From NCBI GenBank assembly GCA_030377865.1, contig JAUCGA010000032.1, positions 1-55,473 on the forward strand: a stretch of 55,473 bases of DNA, read 5' to 3'. Shown in pieces: positions 17,087 through 25,093 of this stretch. Numbering within the stretch: the first letter of the stretch is position 1; each line of letters opens with the position of its first letter. Below the pieces are notes generated by a model that ran no database searches, was not told the DNA's origin, and saw only the letters and a program-made list of their open reading frames with translations. The translations under genes and the position numbers were made by a program. The DNA comes from Anaerolineales bacterium HSG25. GTDB lineage: Bacteria > Chloroflexota > Anaerolineae > 4572-78 > J111.

Positions 17087-18346
17087 TTACGCTTCATATC
17101 CACAAAAGCGAAGTGCAGTGAGAGCCAGTGTACGCACGGCAATTTCTAATTCGGCAATGGGGACGCACTCATCGGGTTTGTGGGCTAAACGCACATCACC
17201 GGGGCCAAACAAGACGGTGGGAGTGTGGCCCTCGTTGACCAGCAAACGCATATCGGCTCCGTAGGTCATGCCCTGAATCTGAGCCGGGGTTTTAGCGATG
17301 TGGTGATAAGCACCACTGACGGTTTGCACCAGCGGATGGTCTACGGCAATGCCCGCCGATTCAAACTGTCCGCCCCACCATTCTAGTTTAGGGGGATGAT
17401 CGCGTAGCCACGGGTCGGCCTGAGCGGCCTCCGCGATACGGTTTTCTAGGGCTTGTCGGGCGGTGGTAAAATCCTCGCCCACGGCAATACCGTACCGCCC
17501 CTCGCAGGTCAACCAATCCGCCACCGATGAGGCCCAATCGCCCGCTTGCATAGTACCGATACAGATGGCGTATGGCACCTGATAAGCGGCAAAAAGTGGG
17601 TCATTAAACTGTTGAGTACGCTCTTTTTCCAAAGCCATAATGGCTTGATAGATAGGGTAAAAGTTCTCGATAGCACTGATGCCCTCTTCACGTATACAGC
17701 CGTGGGCCGACACGCCGGGTACGGTCAGCCTAAAGTTAAAGGCTCCGGCCTGAGCTGGGGCAACCATCAATTCGGTTGGTTCAACGACTACCGCGCCATC
17801 GGCCTGATAGCCTCGCATCACGGTGGCCAGGGTGCCGACCCCGCCGTCTTCTTCGCCAATTACACTTTCAACCATCAGTTTGCCCGTTAACTTGACTCCG
17901 GCATCGTGGATGGCTTTAGCGGCAAAGATGGCACAAGATAGCCCCCCCTTCATATCTAGGGCACCGCGCCCGTAGACCCGTCCTTGGTCGATAGTGCCTT
18001 GCCAAGGGGGATAGTTCCAGTTAGTTTCATCGCCGGGCGGAACGACATCGACATGACCATTAAAGATAAGGTTGCGACCGCCCGTTGCCTGACCCATCAC
18101 CCCAACGACACCCAAGCCGTACTCTCGCTCGGTCTCGATACTGAAGGCGGGGTGTCGACTTAACTCAGCAAAGTCAAGCTCCCACTGATCAACCTCAAGC
18201 CCGCAACGGGCCATTTGGGCGGCTACATGCTCCTGAGCGGGAGTTTCGTTGCCGCTCAAACTGCGTACCGCCACTAAATCACACAAATAGGCCAGCATAC
18301 CGTCGAGATCAAGGGCCGCCAGCACCCGTTTTTCTATGGCGTTCAT
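17087..18346 (-). CDS. M20 family metallopeptidase (ArgE/DapE-like)
   Basis: I place the start at ATG 18346 because AGGAGG lies 9 bases upstream; the GTG at 18367 would include that site. The 419-residue protein shows the M20 metal-binding pattern: GHVDVVPPG with H98 and D100, D131 in GRGALDMKGG, and a GEEDGG motif near 165. Family members remove acyl groups or cleave dipeptides in the cytoplasm (acetylornithine deacetylase, succinyl-diaminopimelate desuccinylase and relatives); which substrate is used is not decidable. It interrupts the transporter operon between ATPase and permease and is flanked by inverted family I repeats, suggesting secondary insertion. Confidence 0.85.
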   Translation of the reverse strand: MNAIEKRVLAALDLDGMLAYLCDLVAVRSLSGNETPAQEHVAAQMARCGLEVDQWELDFAELSRHPAFSIETEREYGLGVVGVMGQATGGRNLIFNGHVDVVPPGDETNWNYPPWQGTIDQGRVYGRGALDMKGGLSCAIFAAKAIHDAGVKLTGKLMVESVIGEEDGGVGTLATVMRGYQADGAVVVEPTELMVAPAQAGAFNFRLTVPGVSAHGCIREEGISAIENFYPIYQAIMALEKERTQQFNDPLFAAYQVPYAICIGTMQAGDWASSVADWLTCEGRYGIAVGEDFTTARQALENRIAEAAQADPWLRDHPPKLEWWGGQFESAGIAVDHPLVQTVSGAYHHIAKTPAQIQGMTYGADMRLLVNEGHTPTVLFGPGDVRLAHKPDECVPIAELEIAVRTLALTALRFCGYEA

Positions 18347-18360
18347 AGATAGATTCCTCC

Positions 18361-18390
18361 TGTGCACAAGTTAATTAATCCTTATTCCCA
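18361..18390 (-). repeat. Family I half element
   Basis: Read on the minus strand, GGAATAAGGATTAATTAACT resembles GGAATGAGCATTAATTAACC at 16938. It lies just upstream of the M20 gene. Confidence 0.6.
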
Positions 18391-18439
18391 AGAATTGGCA
18401 TTGAAAATACGGCAAACTTAGTTATGTTCATCCATAATG

Positions 18440-18493
18440 TTACTTACGCTCATTTACCATTTATAATTCACAATTCACAATTCACAATTCATT
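18440..18493. repeat. Short tandem heptamer array (AATTCAC)
   Basis: AATTCAC is repeated several times between 18460 and 18492. The array reaches the stop codon of the ABC ATPase, so the last residues of that gene are next to it. Similar heptamer arrays occur elsewhere in the window. Confidence 0.7.
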
Positions 18494-19208
18494 TATAAAT
18501 CCATCGCGTATCCTTAACCGCTTCATCGACCACAATCTCCCCGTCGGCTAGACGCACCACCCGTTTGGTATGCTCGGCAATTTCCCGCTCATGGGTCACG
18601 AAGATAGTGGTAATATTATGGTCGAGATTCAACCTCTGAAAAATCGCCATGATCTCCATGCTCGAGGTTGAGTCGAGGTTGCCGGTTGGCTCATCGGCTA
18701 GAATAATGGCTGGATTGCTGACCAAGGATCGGGCAATTGCTACCCTCTGCTGTTGCCCGCCCGATAACTCGTTCGGTTTGTGATGGAAACGGTCTCCTAA
18801 GCCTACCTGCTCCAAGGCTGACCTAGCTCGTTTTTGCCGCTCCCGTCGCCCAATTCCGGCATAAATCAACGGTAGTTCGACATTGTTCATGGCCGATGTC
18901 CGTTTGAGCAGGTTAAAACTTTGGAACACAAAACCAATTCGTTTGCCCCGAATCTCCGACAACCGATTATCGCTCAAATCGTTGACTTTGATCTGCTCCA
19001 GAAAATAGTCGCCCGACGTGGGTTGGTCTAAACAACCGAGTATGTTCATCAAGGTCGATTTGCCTGACCCCGACGGCCCCATAATCGAGACCATCTCCCC
19101 TTCTCGCACCTGCAATGAGGCCGACTTGAGGGCATGCACCTTAATTTCGCCCATCTGATAGGTTTTGGTCAACTCACGAGCGTCGATCAGTAGTTTGTTG
19201 GTTGACAT
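18489..19208 (-). CDS. ABC transporter ATPase of the MacB/LolD class
   Basis: The 239-residue protein has all nucleotide-binding motifs: Walker A GPSGSGKS (44-51), Q-loop, signature LSGGQQQR (about 145), Walker B IILADEP and the switch histidine in VTHERE. LolD/MacB-type ATPases end at this length. It should dimerise under the permease encoded at 15616-16890. The gap to the adaptor gene upstream holds a family B mobile element, but the order adaptor-ATPase-permease still suggests one operon. Confidence 0.9.
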   Translation of the reverse strand: MSTNKLLIDARELTKTYQMGEIKVHALKSASLQVREGEMVSIMGPSGSGKSTLMNILGCLDQPTSGDYFLEQIKVNDLSDNRLSEIRGKRIGFVFQSFNLLKRTSAMNNVELPLIYAGIGRRERQKRARSALEQVGLGDRFHHKPNELSGGQQQRVAIARSLVSNPAIILADEPTGNLDSTSSMEIMAIFQRLNLDHNITTIFVTHEREIAEHTKRVVRLADGEIVVDEAVKDTRWIYK

Positions 19209-19231
19209 GATTTGTAACTCCCCTACTTCAC

Positions 19232-19322
19232 GTAAAAGTTCAGTAAAGTAGCCCTAGAAACCCGATTTCTTTAAGAAATCGGGTTTCTGACACTCTTTCT
19301 GGCGAGTTCACTGAATATTTAC
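19232..19322. mobile_element. Family B mini-element, copy 4, at the stop codon of the adaptor gene
   Basis: This 91-bp element is flanked by the perfect 8-bp duplication TACTTCAC (19224-19231 and 19323-19330). The last base of the adaptor TAG stop codon comes from the element, so the insertion restored the stop. Confidence 0.85.
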
Positions 19323-20752
19323 TACTTCACCGCTTTATCACCCCGCGATACGGTTTCTTTCCGAATAATCACCTGATCATCCTCCTCCAATCCGGCCAGA
19401 ACTTGGGTTTGTCCATCTTGACGCAAGCCGACCACAATCTCTTGCCGAGTCGGTTGCCCCTTTTCATTTTCCATCTCGACATACATGACAGGTTGCCGAT
19501 TCTCGGTCTCCACTTTGATGGCCTGATTCGGTACGACTAACACATCATCCAAGCGTTGCGTTTCGATGGTGGCGTAAGCGGTCATGCCCGATAGCAGTTG
19601 CGGCGAATCAGACTGATGGTCTACCTCGATGATGACCTCGTACATGACCACCGAATCGTTATTGCTATTAATCGGACGAGGGGCAATATCAATCACTTGG
19701 CCGGAGAACTCATAATCGGAAAAGGCATCCAAATTGATAACCACCATCTGACCGGGGCGAATGCGTCCAATGTCGATCTCATCCACCTCAACCGTCAGTA
19801 GATAGGCGGAAGTGTCGGCCAATAAAAAAGCCGCGGTGTCCGAACTTTGTAACACTCGTTCGCCCAGTTCAACAGTTACATCCAAAACAACCCCACCGTT
19901 CGGGGCGACGAGTGTAGCCTGTTCGACATCGTTTTTACTCTCGGTCAGATTCAACTCGGCCAACTGTATCGCGGCCTGCTTATTTGCCACATCCGAGGCT
20001 GACGGCCCTTCGAGCAATGCGGCCAAATCAGCCTGCGCTTGCAGAACACTGTATCGCGCATCGGTCAAATCGCCGTCCGAAACATCCAGATTTCGCATAG
20101 CGATGTTGTAATCGGCTAGGGCCTGTTCATAAGCCAAGGTCTCTGATTGCAAGGTATCGGCCTGTGATCTCGCTCCGGTATCACCACGATAGGCCACCTT
20201 GTCATAATCCCACTGCGCCTTTTGGAGGGTAACCTGTTTCAGGCTTAGGGCGGCGGCGGTTTTGGTCAACTCATCTTCTCGATCAGGGTCATTCTCCAAC
20301 TCAGCCAATCTGGCTTTGACGGACTGCACCTTGGCTTGTGACGCGGCCAGCCTCTCGGCGGAGGTTGGCTCAAACAGCTTTTGTAAATCGGCCTCACTTT
20401 GAGCTAGTTGGATTTCAGCCCGTACAATCGCCAACTCCAAATCCTCGGTATCGAGTTGGGCCAACACGTCACCCGCTTGTACATGTTGGCCTCGTTTGAC
20501 TAGCACTTTCTCAATCACGCCGCTAATCTCAAAATTTAAGGCCACTTCCGATTGATGCTCGATTTTACCACTGGCGTTGACCACATCTCGCAGAGTCTCG
20601 CGCCCAACATCAACCAGTTTATAGGCCATCTCGGTATCTTTGGTCGTTTGTTTACTCCAGCGATTGGTACGTTGGGTGTATTGCTGATAGGCCCACCAGC
20701 CACCGCCAGCAAAAATAGCGATAATCACAAACGTAATAATCAGTTTTTTCAT
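19322..20752 (-). CDS. MacA/HlyD-type periplasmic adaptor
   Basis: The start is ATG 20752 (MKKLIITF) with AAGGA 7 bases upstream; the longer frame begins within a repeat. One N-terminal helix (residues 4-25) anchors the protein. Then come a biotinyl-lipoyl half (about 55-90, GVIEKVLVKRGQHVQAGD), a long coiled coil (about 95-260) and a second lipoyl half plus beta-barrel (about 275-470). This is the MacA layout. In double-membraned bacteria the hairpin meets an outer membrane channel; in a monoderm it would act at the wall. It is the first gene of the export operon. Confidence 0.9.
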   Translation of the reverse strand: MKKLIITFVIIAIFAGGGWWAYQQYTQRTNRWSKQTTKDTEMAYKLVDVGRETLRDVVNASGKIEHQSEVALNFEISGVIEKVLVKRGQHVQAGDVLAQLDTEDLELAIVRAEIQLAQSEADLQKLFEPTSAERLAASQAKVQSVKARLAELENDPDREDELTKTAAALSLKQVTLQKAQWDYDKVAYRGDTGARSQADTLQSETLAYEQALADYNIAMRNLDVSDGDLTDARYSVLQAQADLAALLEGPSASDVANKQAAIQLAELNLTESKNDVEQATLVAPNGGVVLDVTVELGERVLQSSDTAAFLLADTSAYLLTVEVDEIDIGRIRPGQMVVINLDAFSDYEFSGQVIDIAPRPINSNNDSVVMYEVIIEVDHQSDSPQLLSGMTAYATIETQRLDDVLVVPNQAIKVETENRQPVMYVEMENEKGQPTRQEIVVGLRQDGQTQVLAGLEEDDQVIIRKETVSRGDKAVK

Positions 20753-20779
20753 GACATGTTCCTTGACAAATAGGTGTGT

Positions 20780-20921
20780 CAAAAGTTTGTCGTTTCATTC
20801 ATACTGACAAAATCAAAAGCATTTTTTAATAGGATTAACAGGATTACAGGCAAAAAAATCCTGTCAATCCTGTCAATCCTGTCAGATATTGTTTTAGCCA
20901 TGTTGAAATGATAAACTTTTG
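20780..20921. mobile_element. Family C mini-element, copy 2
   Basis: A 142-bp element, CAAAAGTTTGTC to ATAAACTTTTG, in reverse orientation. A perfect 6-bp duplication GTGTGT flanks it (20774-20779 and 20922-20927). It sits in the leader of the adaptor gene. Confidence 0.85.
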
Positions 20922-21088
20922 GTGTGTTATAGCTTTTACCGTGCCCGTTAGATGTAAAGCGATTTCGGAGAAAGTGTAAACGATTTGTAAAATCAGCGAC
21001 CGTTGAATGAATGTCGATTCAAAAAAAGCCTGCTAAAAAACAGGCTTTTTTGATATTTTAATATGACGATTGACGCTTCAAAGTCAGG
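20922..21088. other. Likely promoter region of the export operon, with terminator
   Basis: No gene. The adaptor promoter must lie in or beyond the family C element. A hairpin AAAAAAGCCTG/CAGGCTTTTTT at 21025-21052 probably ends the Bax-inhibitor gene transcript on the minus strand. Confidence 0.5.
21025..21052 (-). terminator. Terminator of the Bax-inhibitor-1 gene
   Basis: AAAAAAGCCTG pairs with CAGGCTTTTTT around a TAAAAAA-type loop. On the minus strand it lies 37 bases after the stop codon and ends in a T-run. Confidence 0.75.
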
Positions 21089-21844
21089 TTAGTCACGGCT
21101 TTGTAGTTTAGCCAACAGGTTCAAAATTTCAATATAGAGCCAAACCAGTGTCACCATCAACACAAACGCGCCATACCATTCCATGTGTTGGGGGGCACCC
21201 GCGTTTGAGGCTTCTTCGATAAAGGCAAAGTCGATGACCAGATTTAAGGCCGCGATACCAACCACAAATAGACTAAAGGCGATGCCCATCATGCCATTAC
21301 CAAAGGCCGGGTTTTGAAAACCCAAAAAGCTCATAAAGAGGCTACCCATGTAGAAGATAAAAATTCCACCCGTAGCGGCAAAAATACCCATTCGTAATTT
21401 TTGGGTTACTTTGATAATCCGGCTGGTGTACAAAAACAACATCATGGCTAACACACCCAAAGTAATTCCCATTGCTTGGAAGGCAATACCGGGATATATC
21501 GTCTCGAAAATAACGGTGATAGCGCCCATCGTCACGCCTTGCACAATGGCATAAATCGGTGCCCCAATCGAGGCGTATTCGGGTTTAAAGGCTAACCCAA
21601 TCGCAATACCGAGTGATACAATCCCACTAAACATCATCATTGGCATGGCATATTGCGGGAAACTCCAGCCAATTGACCCGGACAAAAACAGCAACATTAA
21701 TAACAAGGCTGTTTTATTAACGGTTCCTTGCACGGTCATCATGCCGCTTGCAGTACCGCTCATACTCATATTACCAAAACCGGTTTGTACGGTGCTGGTT
21801 TCAAACCCTTTTAAGGCGGGGTTACTACTTTTTCCACTAAACAT
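21089..21844 (-). CDS. Bax inhibitor-1/YccA family membrane protein
   Basis: The 251-residue protein has a soluble N-terminal stretch of about 40 residues and seven hydrophobic segments, with the conserved acidic residues of the last helices (NLVIDFAFIEEA near 205). Family members act as calcium or pH-sensitive leak channels or modulate membrane proteases; the bacterial role is poorly defined. Start supported by AAGGAG on the minus strand. A family C element is inserted just upstream of the ribosome-binding site. Confidence 0.85.
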   Translation of the reverse strand: MFSGKSSNPALKGFETSTVQTGFGNMSMSGTASGMMTVQGTVNKTALLLMLLFLSGSIGWSFPQYAMPMMMFSGIVSLGIAIGLAFKPEYASIGAPIYAIVQGVTMGAITVIFETIYPGIAFQAMGITLGVLAMMLFLYTSRIIKVTQKLRMGIFAATGGIFIFYMGSLFMSFLGFQNPAFGNGMMGIAFSLFVVGIAALNLVIDFAFIEEASNAGAPQHMEWYGAFVLMVTLVWLYIEILNLLAKLQSRD

Positions 21845-21875
21845 AGTTATAAAACTCCTTATCGCTAATTTGTTT

Positions 21876-22025
21876 CAGAAGTTTATCATTTCAACATGAC
21901 TAAAGCAATCTGACAGGATTAACAGAATTGACAGGATTACAAGCAAAAAAATCCTGTCAATCCTGTCAAAAAATACTTTTGATTTTATCAATGTATCAGG
22001 TCATGAATGAAACGACAAACTCTTG
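21876..22025. mobile_element. Family C mini-element, copy 3
   Basis: A 150-bp copy, CAGAAGTTTATC to ACAAACTCTTG. Flanks TTGTTT and TTGTAT differ by one base, consistent with an older 6-bp duplication. It lies 31 bp upstream of the Bax-inhibitor start. Confidence 0.75.
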
Positions 22026-22064
22026 TTGTATATTGGTATTCTGTGTTAATACCTTGATTTAGAC

Positions 22065-22222
22065 GGCTACCAACTAAGGTGCGACAAAACACATCGGAAT
22101 AAATCCCGATGCTGATAGCCAAAGCAGGCTAAAGCCAGCTAAATAGGCCGCTTTTAGCGGTCTTCAGCTTTTAGCGTGGGGATTTATTCCCACGTTATCT
22201 GTTTCGCCTTATGTTTATAGCC
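22065..22222. mobile_element. Family L element, uninterrupted copy
   Basis: This 158-bp element runs from GGCTACCAACT to TTTATAGCC and contains an imperfect long hairpin (AATAAATCCCGATG near the left, GGGGATTTATTCCC near the right). It is flanked by the 8-bp duplication ATTTAGAC (22057-22064 and 22223-22230). The right duplication overlaps the left end of a family A element, so L inserted at the edge of A. Confidence 0.8.
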
Positions 22223-22227
22223 ATTTA

Positions 22228-22360
22228 GACAGTTCCAACTTTTAAAATCTCCCAAGCTACGACCTGCAAGGTTTAAAAAACCTTGTAGGTCTGTGCCCTT
22301 CCCAACCTACAAGGTCTCTAAGACCTTGCAGGTTTTGAAATTTATTTTCTTGGAGTTGCC
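22228..22360. mobile_element. Family A mini-element with inner palindrome, ending at the CBS gene stop
   Basis: Ends GACAGTTCCAACTTTTAAA and TTCTTGGAGTTGCC match family A. TTA flanks both sides (22225-22227, 22361-22363). The right TTA is the stop codon (TAA) of the CBS gene. A family H palindrome (about 22260-22337) occupies the centre. Confidence 0.75.
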
Positions 22361-22792
22361 TTAACTACCTGTAATATAGTTTTCGAGTTGTTCAATCATA
22401 AATTTTTGTTGTGATATGACGGTTTTTACTACATCACCAATTGAAACAACACCTACAAATATGTCACCATCTTTTACGGGCAAGTGGCGCACTCGTTTTT
22501 CAATCATCAAAGCCATACACTCCTCAATTTTATGTGTGGGAGTAACATACAATACCCGTGTTGTCATCACCTCTTTAACCTGTGAATTAAGGGTTATATC
22601 TGACTCTCTAACGACCCCGCGTGCATAATCCCGTTCAGAAAGAAACCCAGTATAAGTATCCCCTTCTTGAACCAACAACCCCCCCACATTTTTGTCATCC
22701 ATCATCTTTAAAGCATCATACATAAGGGTATCGCCTAGAATAGACCAAACCTCTCGACCTTTTTTATCCAACAACTGTTTTACCGTTTCCAT
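22361..22792 (-). CDS. Two-CBS-domain protein
   Basis: The 143-residue protein consists of two CBS domains (about 10-65 and 77-135) with no other domain. The HLPV segment near 109 and the preceding VMTTRVLYV are typical. Such proteins bind adenosyl nucleotides and act as energy sensors for a partner that is not encoded nearby. GGAGGTAGTATG gives a strong start. The stop codon coincides with a family A insertion target. Confidence 0.9.
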   Translation of the reverse strand: METVKQLLDKKGREVWSILGDTLMYDALKMMDDKNVGGLLVQEGDTYTGFLSERDYARGVVRESDITLNSQVKEVMTTRVLYVTPTHKIEECMALMIEKRVRHLPVKDGDIFVGVVSIGDVVKTVISQQKFMIEQLENYITGS

Positions 22793-23148
22793 ACTACCTC
22801 CTGTAGTAACTTAATGATGTTATATACGGTTTACTAATTTTAATGAGATTTTGGGCTCTTTGGGGCTTTCCGTGCAAATATCATGATTGTATCATCATCT
22901 TCTCGCAAGTTTTAAACTTGCGGGAAGATTGCTCCATCAAAGTATCTAATTCAGGGCACAGTTTCGAGTTGCACGGAATCTACCAGAGAACCAGATTTTG
23001 TTGAGTATCAAGTTTTGACAATAAATGATTTTTTGCTTCCAAAGTGCGTCATAAGGATTATGCAGGGTGGAATGAAATGGTAAATGGTGAATGGTAAATT
23101 GTAAATTACGTTTGTCGCCAAGAGCGATCTGAATACTGGTATTGAAAA

Positions 23149-23309
23149 CAGAAGTTTATCATTTCAACATGACTAAAACAATATCTGACAGGATTAACAG
23201 GATGGACAGGATTAAAGGCAAAAAAATCCTGTTAATCCTGTTAATCCTGTCGAAAAATGCTTTTGGTTTTATCAACATGTCAGGTCGTAAATGAAACGAT
23301 AAACTCTTG
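23149..23309. mobile_element. Family C mini-element, copy 4
   Basis: A 161-bp copy, CAGAAGTTTATC to ATAAACTCTTG, flanked by a perfect 6-bp duplication TGAAAA (23143-23148 and 23310-23315). Confidence 0.85.
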
Positions 23310-23318
23310 TGAAAATAC

Positions 23319-23409
23319 GACAAAGTTCAGTAAAACAGATCTAGAAACCCGATTTCTTTGAGAAGTCGGGTTTCTGATGCCCTTTCTGGTGAGTTTACTG
23401 AATATTTAC
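23319..23409. mobile_element. Family B mini-element, copy 5
   Basis: A 91-bp copy with a degraded left end (GACAAAGTTCAG) and intact right end (GAATATTTAC). No clear target duplication remains. Confidence 0.65.
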
Positions 23410-23414
23410 CAATT

Positions 23415-23487
23415 TTAGAACAGGATGCGTGGAATGACACTGATTTTGGCATGATTTAATCAGTGTCATTCCGCACATCCTGTTCTT
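23415..23487. repeat. Family D palindrome, copy 1
   Basis: AGAACAGGATGCG at the left and CGCACATCCTGTTCT at the right flank AATGACACTGATT and its complement: a long near-perfect hairpin. Other copies are near 24195, 50706 and 54010. Confidence 0.65.
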
Positions 23488-23643
23488 ATGGCCCAAATGA
23501 AGACCAACGTCGAATCGTAATATACTGCAAATCTCACTGTCGGTCAAATACGCTGTTTCTCTGCTTTGTTCTTAAGGAATGAACATTGTAGAGTCACCAG
23601 ACATATTAACATTATGGTTGGTGGAAACTCTACCCCCCCAGTC

Positions 23644-23744
23644 GTAAATATTCAGTGAACTTGCTAGAAAGAGCATCAGAAACCCGATTTCTTTGAGAAA
23701 TCGGGTTTCTGACGTTCCTTCTGGCGAGTTCACTGAATATTTAT
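23644..23744. repeat. Family B variant made of two identical arms
   Basis: Ordinary family B copies join arm 1 (GTAAATATTCAGTGAAC) to a shorter arm 2 (GTAAAAGTTCAGTAAA). This 101-bp copy carries arm 1 at both ends, so it can fold end to end. No target duplication is seen. Confidence 0.65.
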
Positions 23745-24194
23745 TTTGTAATAGCCAACAAAAAACGACCACCCCAATGTTTTGAAGTGGTCGCTGTGGT
23801 CATTGGCCTTCCTCCTTCAAGGTGTGTGTTTCTCATATACCCGAAGGGGTATTGAAGGTGTCGTCGCGGAAGCGTCGTTGTATCGGAGATGTCGATTCAT
23901 CCGAATCATGTTACAATAGCCAAGCTACCCGACTGCTTGTACAGTTTGGGTGGTTTACCCGCCGCTGAGTTATAACAACTCGGTGGCGGTGTAATTGTTG
24001 GTTGATAATAGATTGTTAAAGATTATAAAGTGGCTCTATTTTAGCCTATGACGGTTTGTTTGTCAAGGATGTTTTTCATCACTTGCCGATTCGGCTATAG
24101 TAACAAGATTGTCCCAATACCTCGTAGGAGAATCTTGGGATGATTATTTCTTTCCCTCTGCTTTAGGGAACACCAAGAAAATAAATCTCTCAAA

Positions 24195-24272
24195 ATAAAG
24201 AACAGGATTCGCAAGATGGCACTGATTAAAATCGAACAAATCAGTGCCATCCTGCGAATCCTGTTTTTTATA
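24195..24272. repeat. Family D palindrome, copy 2
   Basis: AAAGAACAGGATTCGCAAG pairs with CTGCGAATCCTGTTTTTT, with GGCACTGATT and its complement inside. The T-run could end transcription on the plus strand. Confidence 0.6.
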
Positions 24273-24602
24273 CCGACTAGCTTTGGGAGACTTTAAAAGT
24301 GGCCTTCCATAAATTGCCGTAGTATACCAAAAAACAACTATAGTAGTATGTTTTTACCAACCAGTTAACAATGTGATAAAATGGTAGTCACGCGTTTTGT
24401 GACGCTTTTCACGATACGTCATACAAGACTACAACGGATAATTGAAAGGAATAAATTGCTCTTTAATTATACAAATTGATCGATATTCGTTTTGTTCCCA
24501 AACCTGTTGTACAAAAAATAACCGGATGTCCGGTTCTACAAGAAGAATTGAATTATGAAACGTTTTATGCTGATGGTAGTCAGGGGTTTCTCTGAATGAA
24601 TC

Positions 24603-24640
24603 AAACAGAGGCTGACCGGCATGGTCGGCCTCTGTTTTGC
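24603..24640 (+). terminator. Terminator half of the xisHI boundary module
   Basis: AAACAGAGGCTGACC pairs with GGTCGGCCTCTGTTT. It is followed directly by the xisH promoter. The same arrangement precedes vapB. Confidence 0.75.
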
Positions 24641-24641
24641 G

Positions 24642-24670
24642 TTGACAAGGGGATGGGTTCGGTTTATACT
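24642..24670 (+). promoter_or_regulatory. Consensus promoter of xisHI
   Basis: TTGACA (24642-24647), 17 bases, TATACT (24665-24670). The expected start of transcription, 6-7 bases downstream, coincides with the xisH ATG at 24677, so the mRNA is probably leaderless. Confidence 0.8.
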
Positions 24671-24676
24671 ATCGAC

Positions 24677-25093
24677 ATGGCAAAAGACATCATTCACGAC
24701 CAAGTGAAAAACGCCCTCATCAAAGATGGCTGGACAATTACGCATGATCCATTCACCATAGCTTATGGTACTGATCATGTGTTTGCTGATTTGGCCGCAG
24801 AACGCTCCATCGCGGCAGAACGAGAAAATGACAAAATTATTGTTGAGATCAAAAGTTTCGTCGGTCAATCAGCCATTAATGATTTTGAGGGTGCGTTAGG
24901 AAAATATGTCCTATACCAGACTATCTTGGCAGAGCTACCCTTGGAACATAAATTATGCCTAGCCATTGGTACGAATACCTACAAAAAGGCATTTCAAAGA
25001 TCAATAATTAAACTGACCGTTGAAAGACACAATATACCGCTTATTATCGTTGATATCGATACAGAGGAGATAAATCAATGGATAAATTGGTAA
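24677..25093 (+). CDS. xisH: XisH-like protein with PD-(D/E)XK-type motif
   Basis: The 138-residue protein matches the XisH family, defined by a gene needed for excision of the fdxN element in Anabaena and found mostly in cyanobacteria and Chloroflexota. D38 and E57-x-K59 (in IIVEIKSF) form the core expected of a PD-(D/E)XK nuclease fold. Start at ATG 24677: the consensus promoter ends 6 bases upstream and no Shine-Dalgarno exists; a longer frame from 24596 would run through the terminator and promoter. Its last 16 bases overlap xisI, the usual coupling in this pair. No site-specific recombinase or interrupted fdxN is present, so an excision role here is unlikely. Confidence 0.88.
   Translation: MAKDIIHDQVKNALIKDGWTITHDPFTIAYGTDHVFADLAAERSIAAERENDKIIVEIKSFVGQSAINDFEGALGKYVLYQTILAELPLEHKLCLAIGTNTYKKAFQRSIIKLTVERHNIPLIIVDIDTEEINQWINW

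Larger units (their letters stand above)
22793..24590. other. 1.8 kb gene-free region packed with repeats
   Basis: No credible gene. In order: family F palindrome (22905-22925), a short AATGGTAAAT-type heptamer run (23074-23108), family C (23149-23309), family B (23319-23409), family D (about 23415-23487), a palindromic family B variant (23644-23744), hairpins near 23760-23795 and 23965-24000, and another family D copy (about 24195-24272). It may also contain a decayed family A copy around 24160-24310. A short ORF at 23572-23772 is made of mini-element sequence. Confidence 0.6.

Noticed and set aside
23572-23772. Minus-strand ORF of 66 codons
   Set aside because: It is composed of a family B variant and flanking repeat sequence; similar translated fragments would arise at every copy.
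22905-24272. Possible CRISPR array among many palindromic repeats
   Set aside because: The repeats belong to different families, are not evenly spaced, have no unique spacers of constant length, and no cas gene is present.
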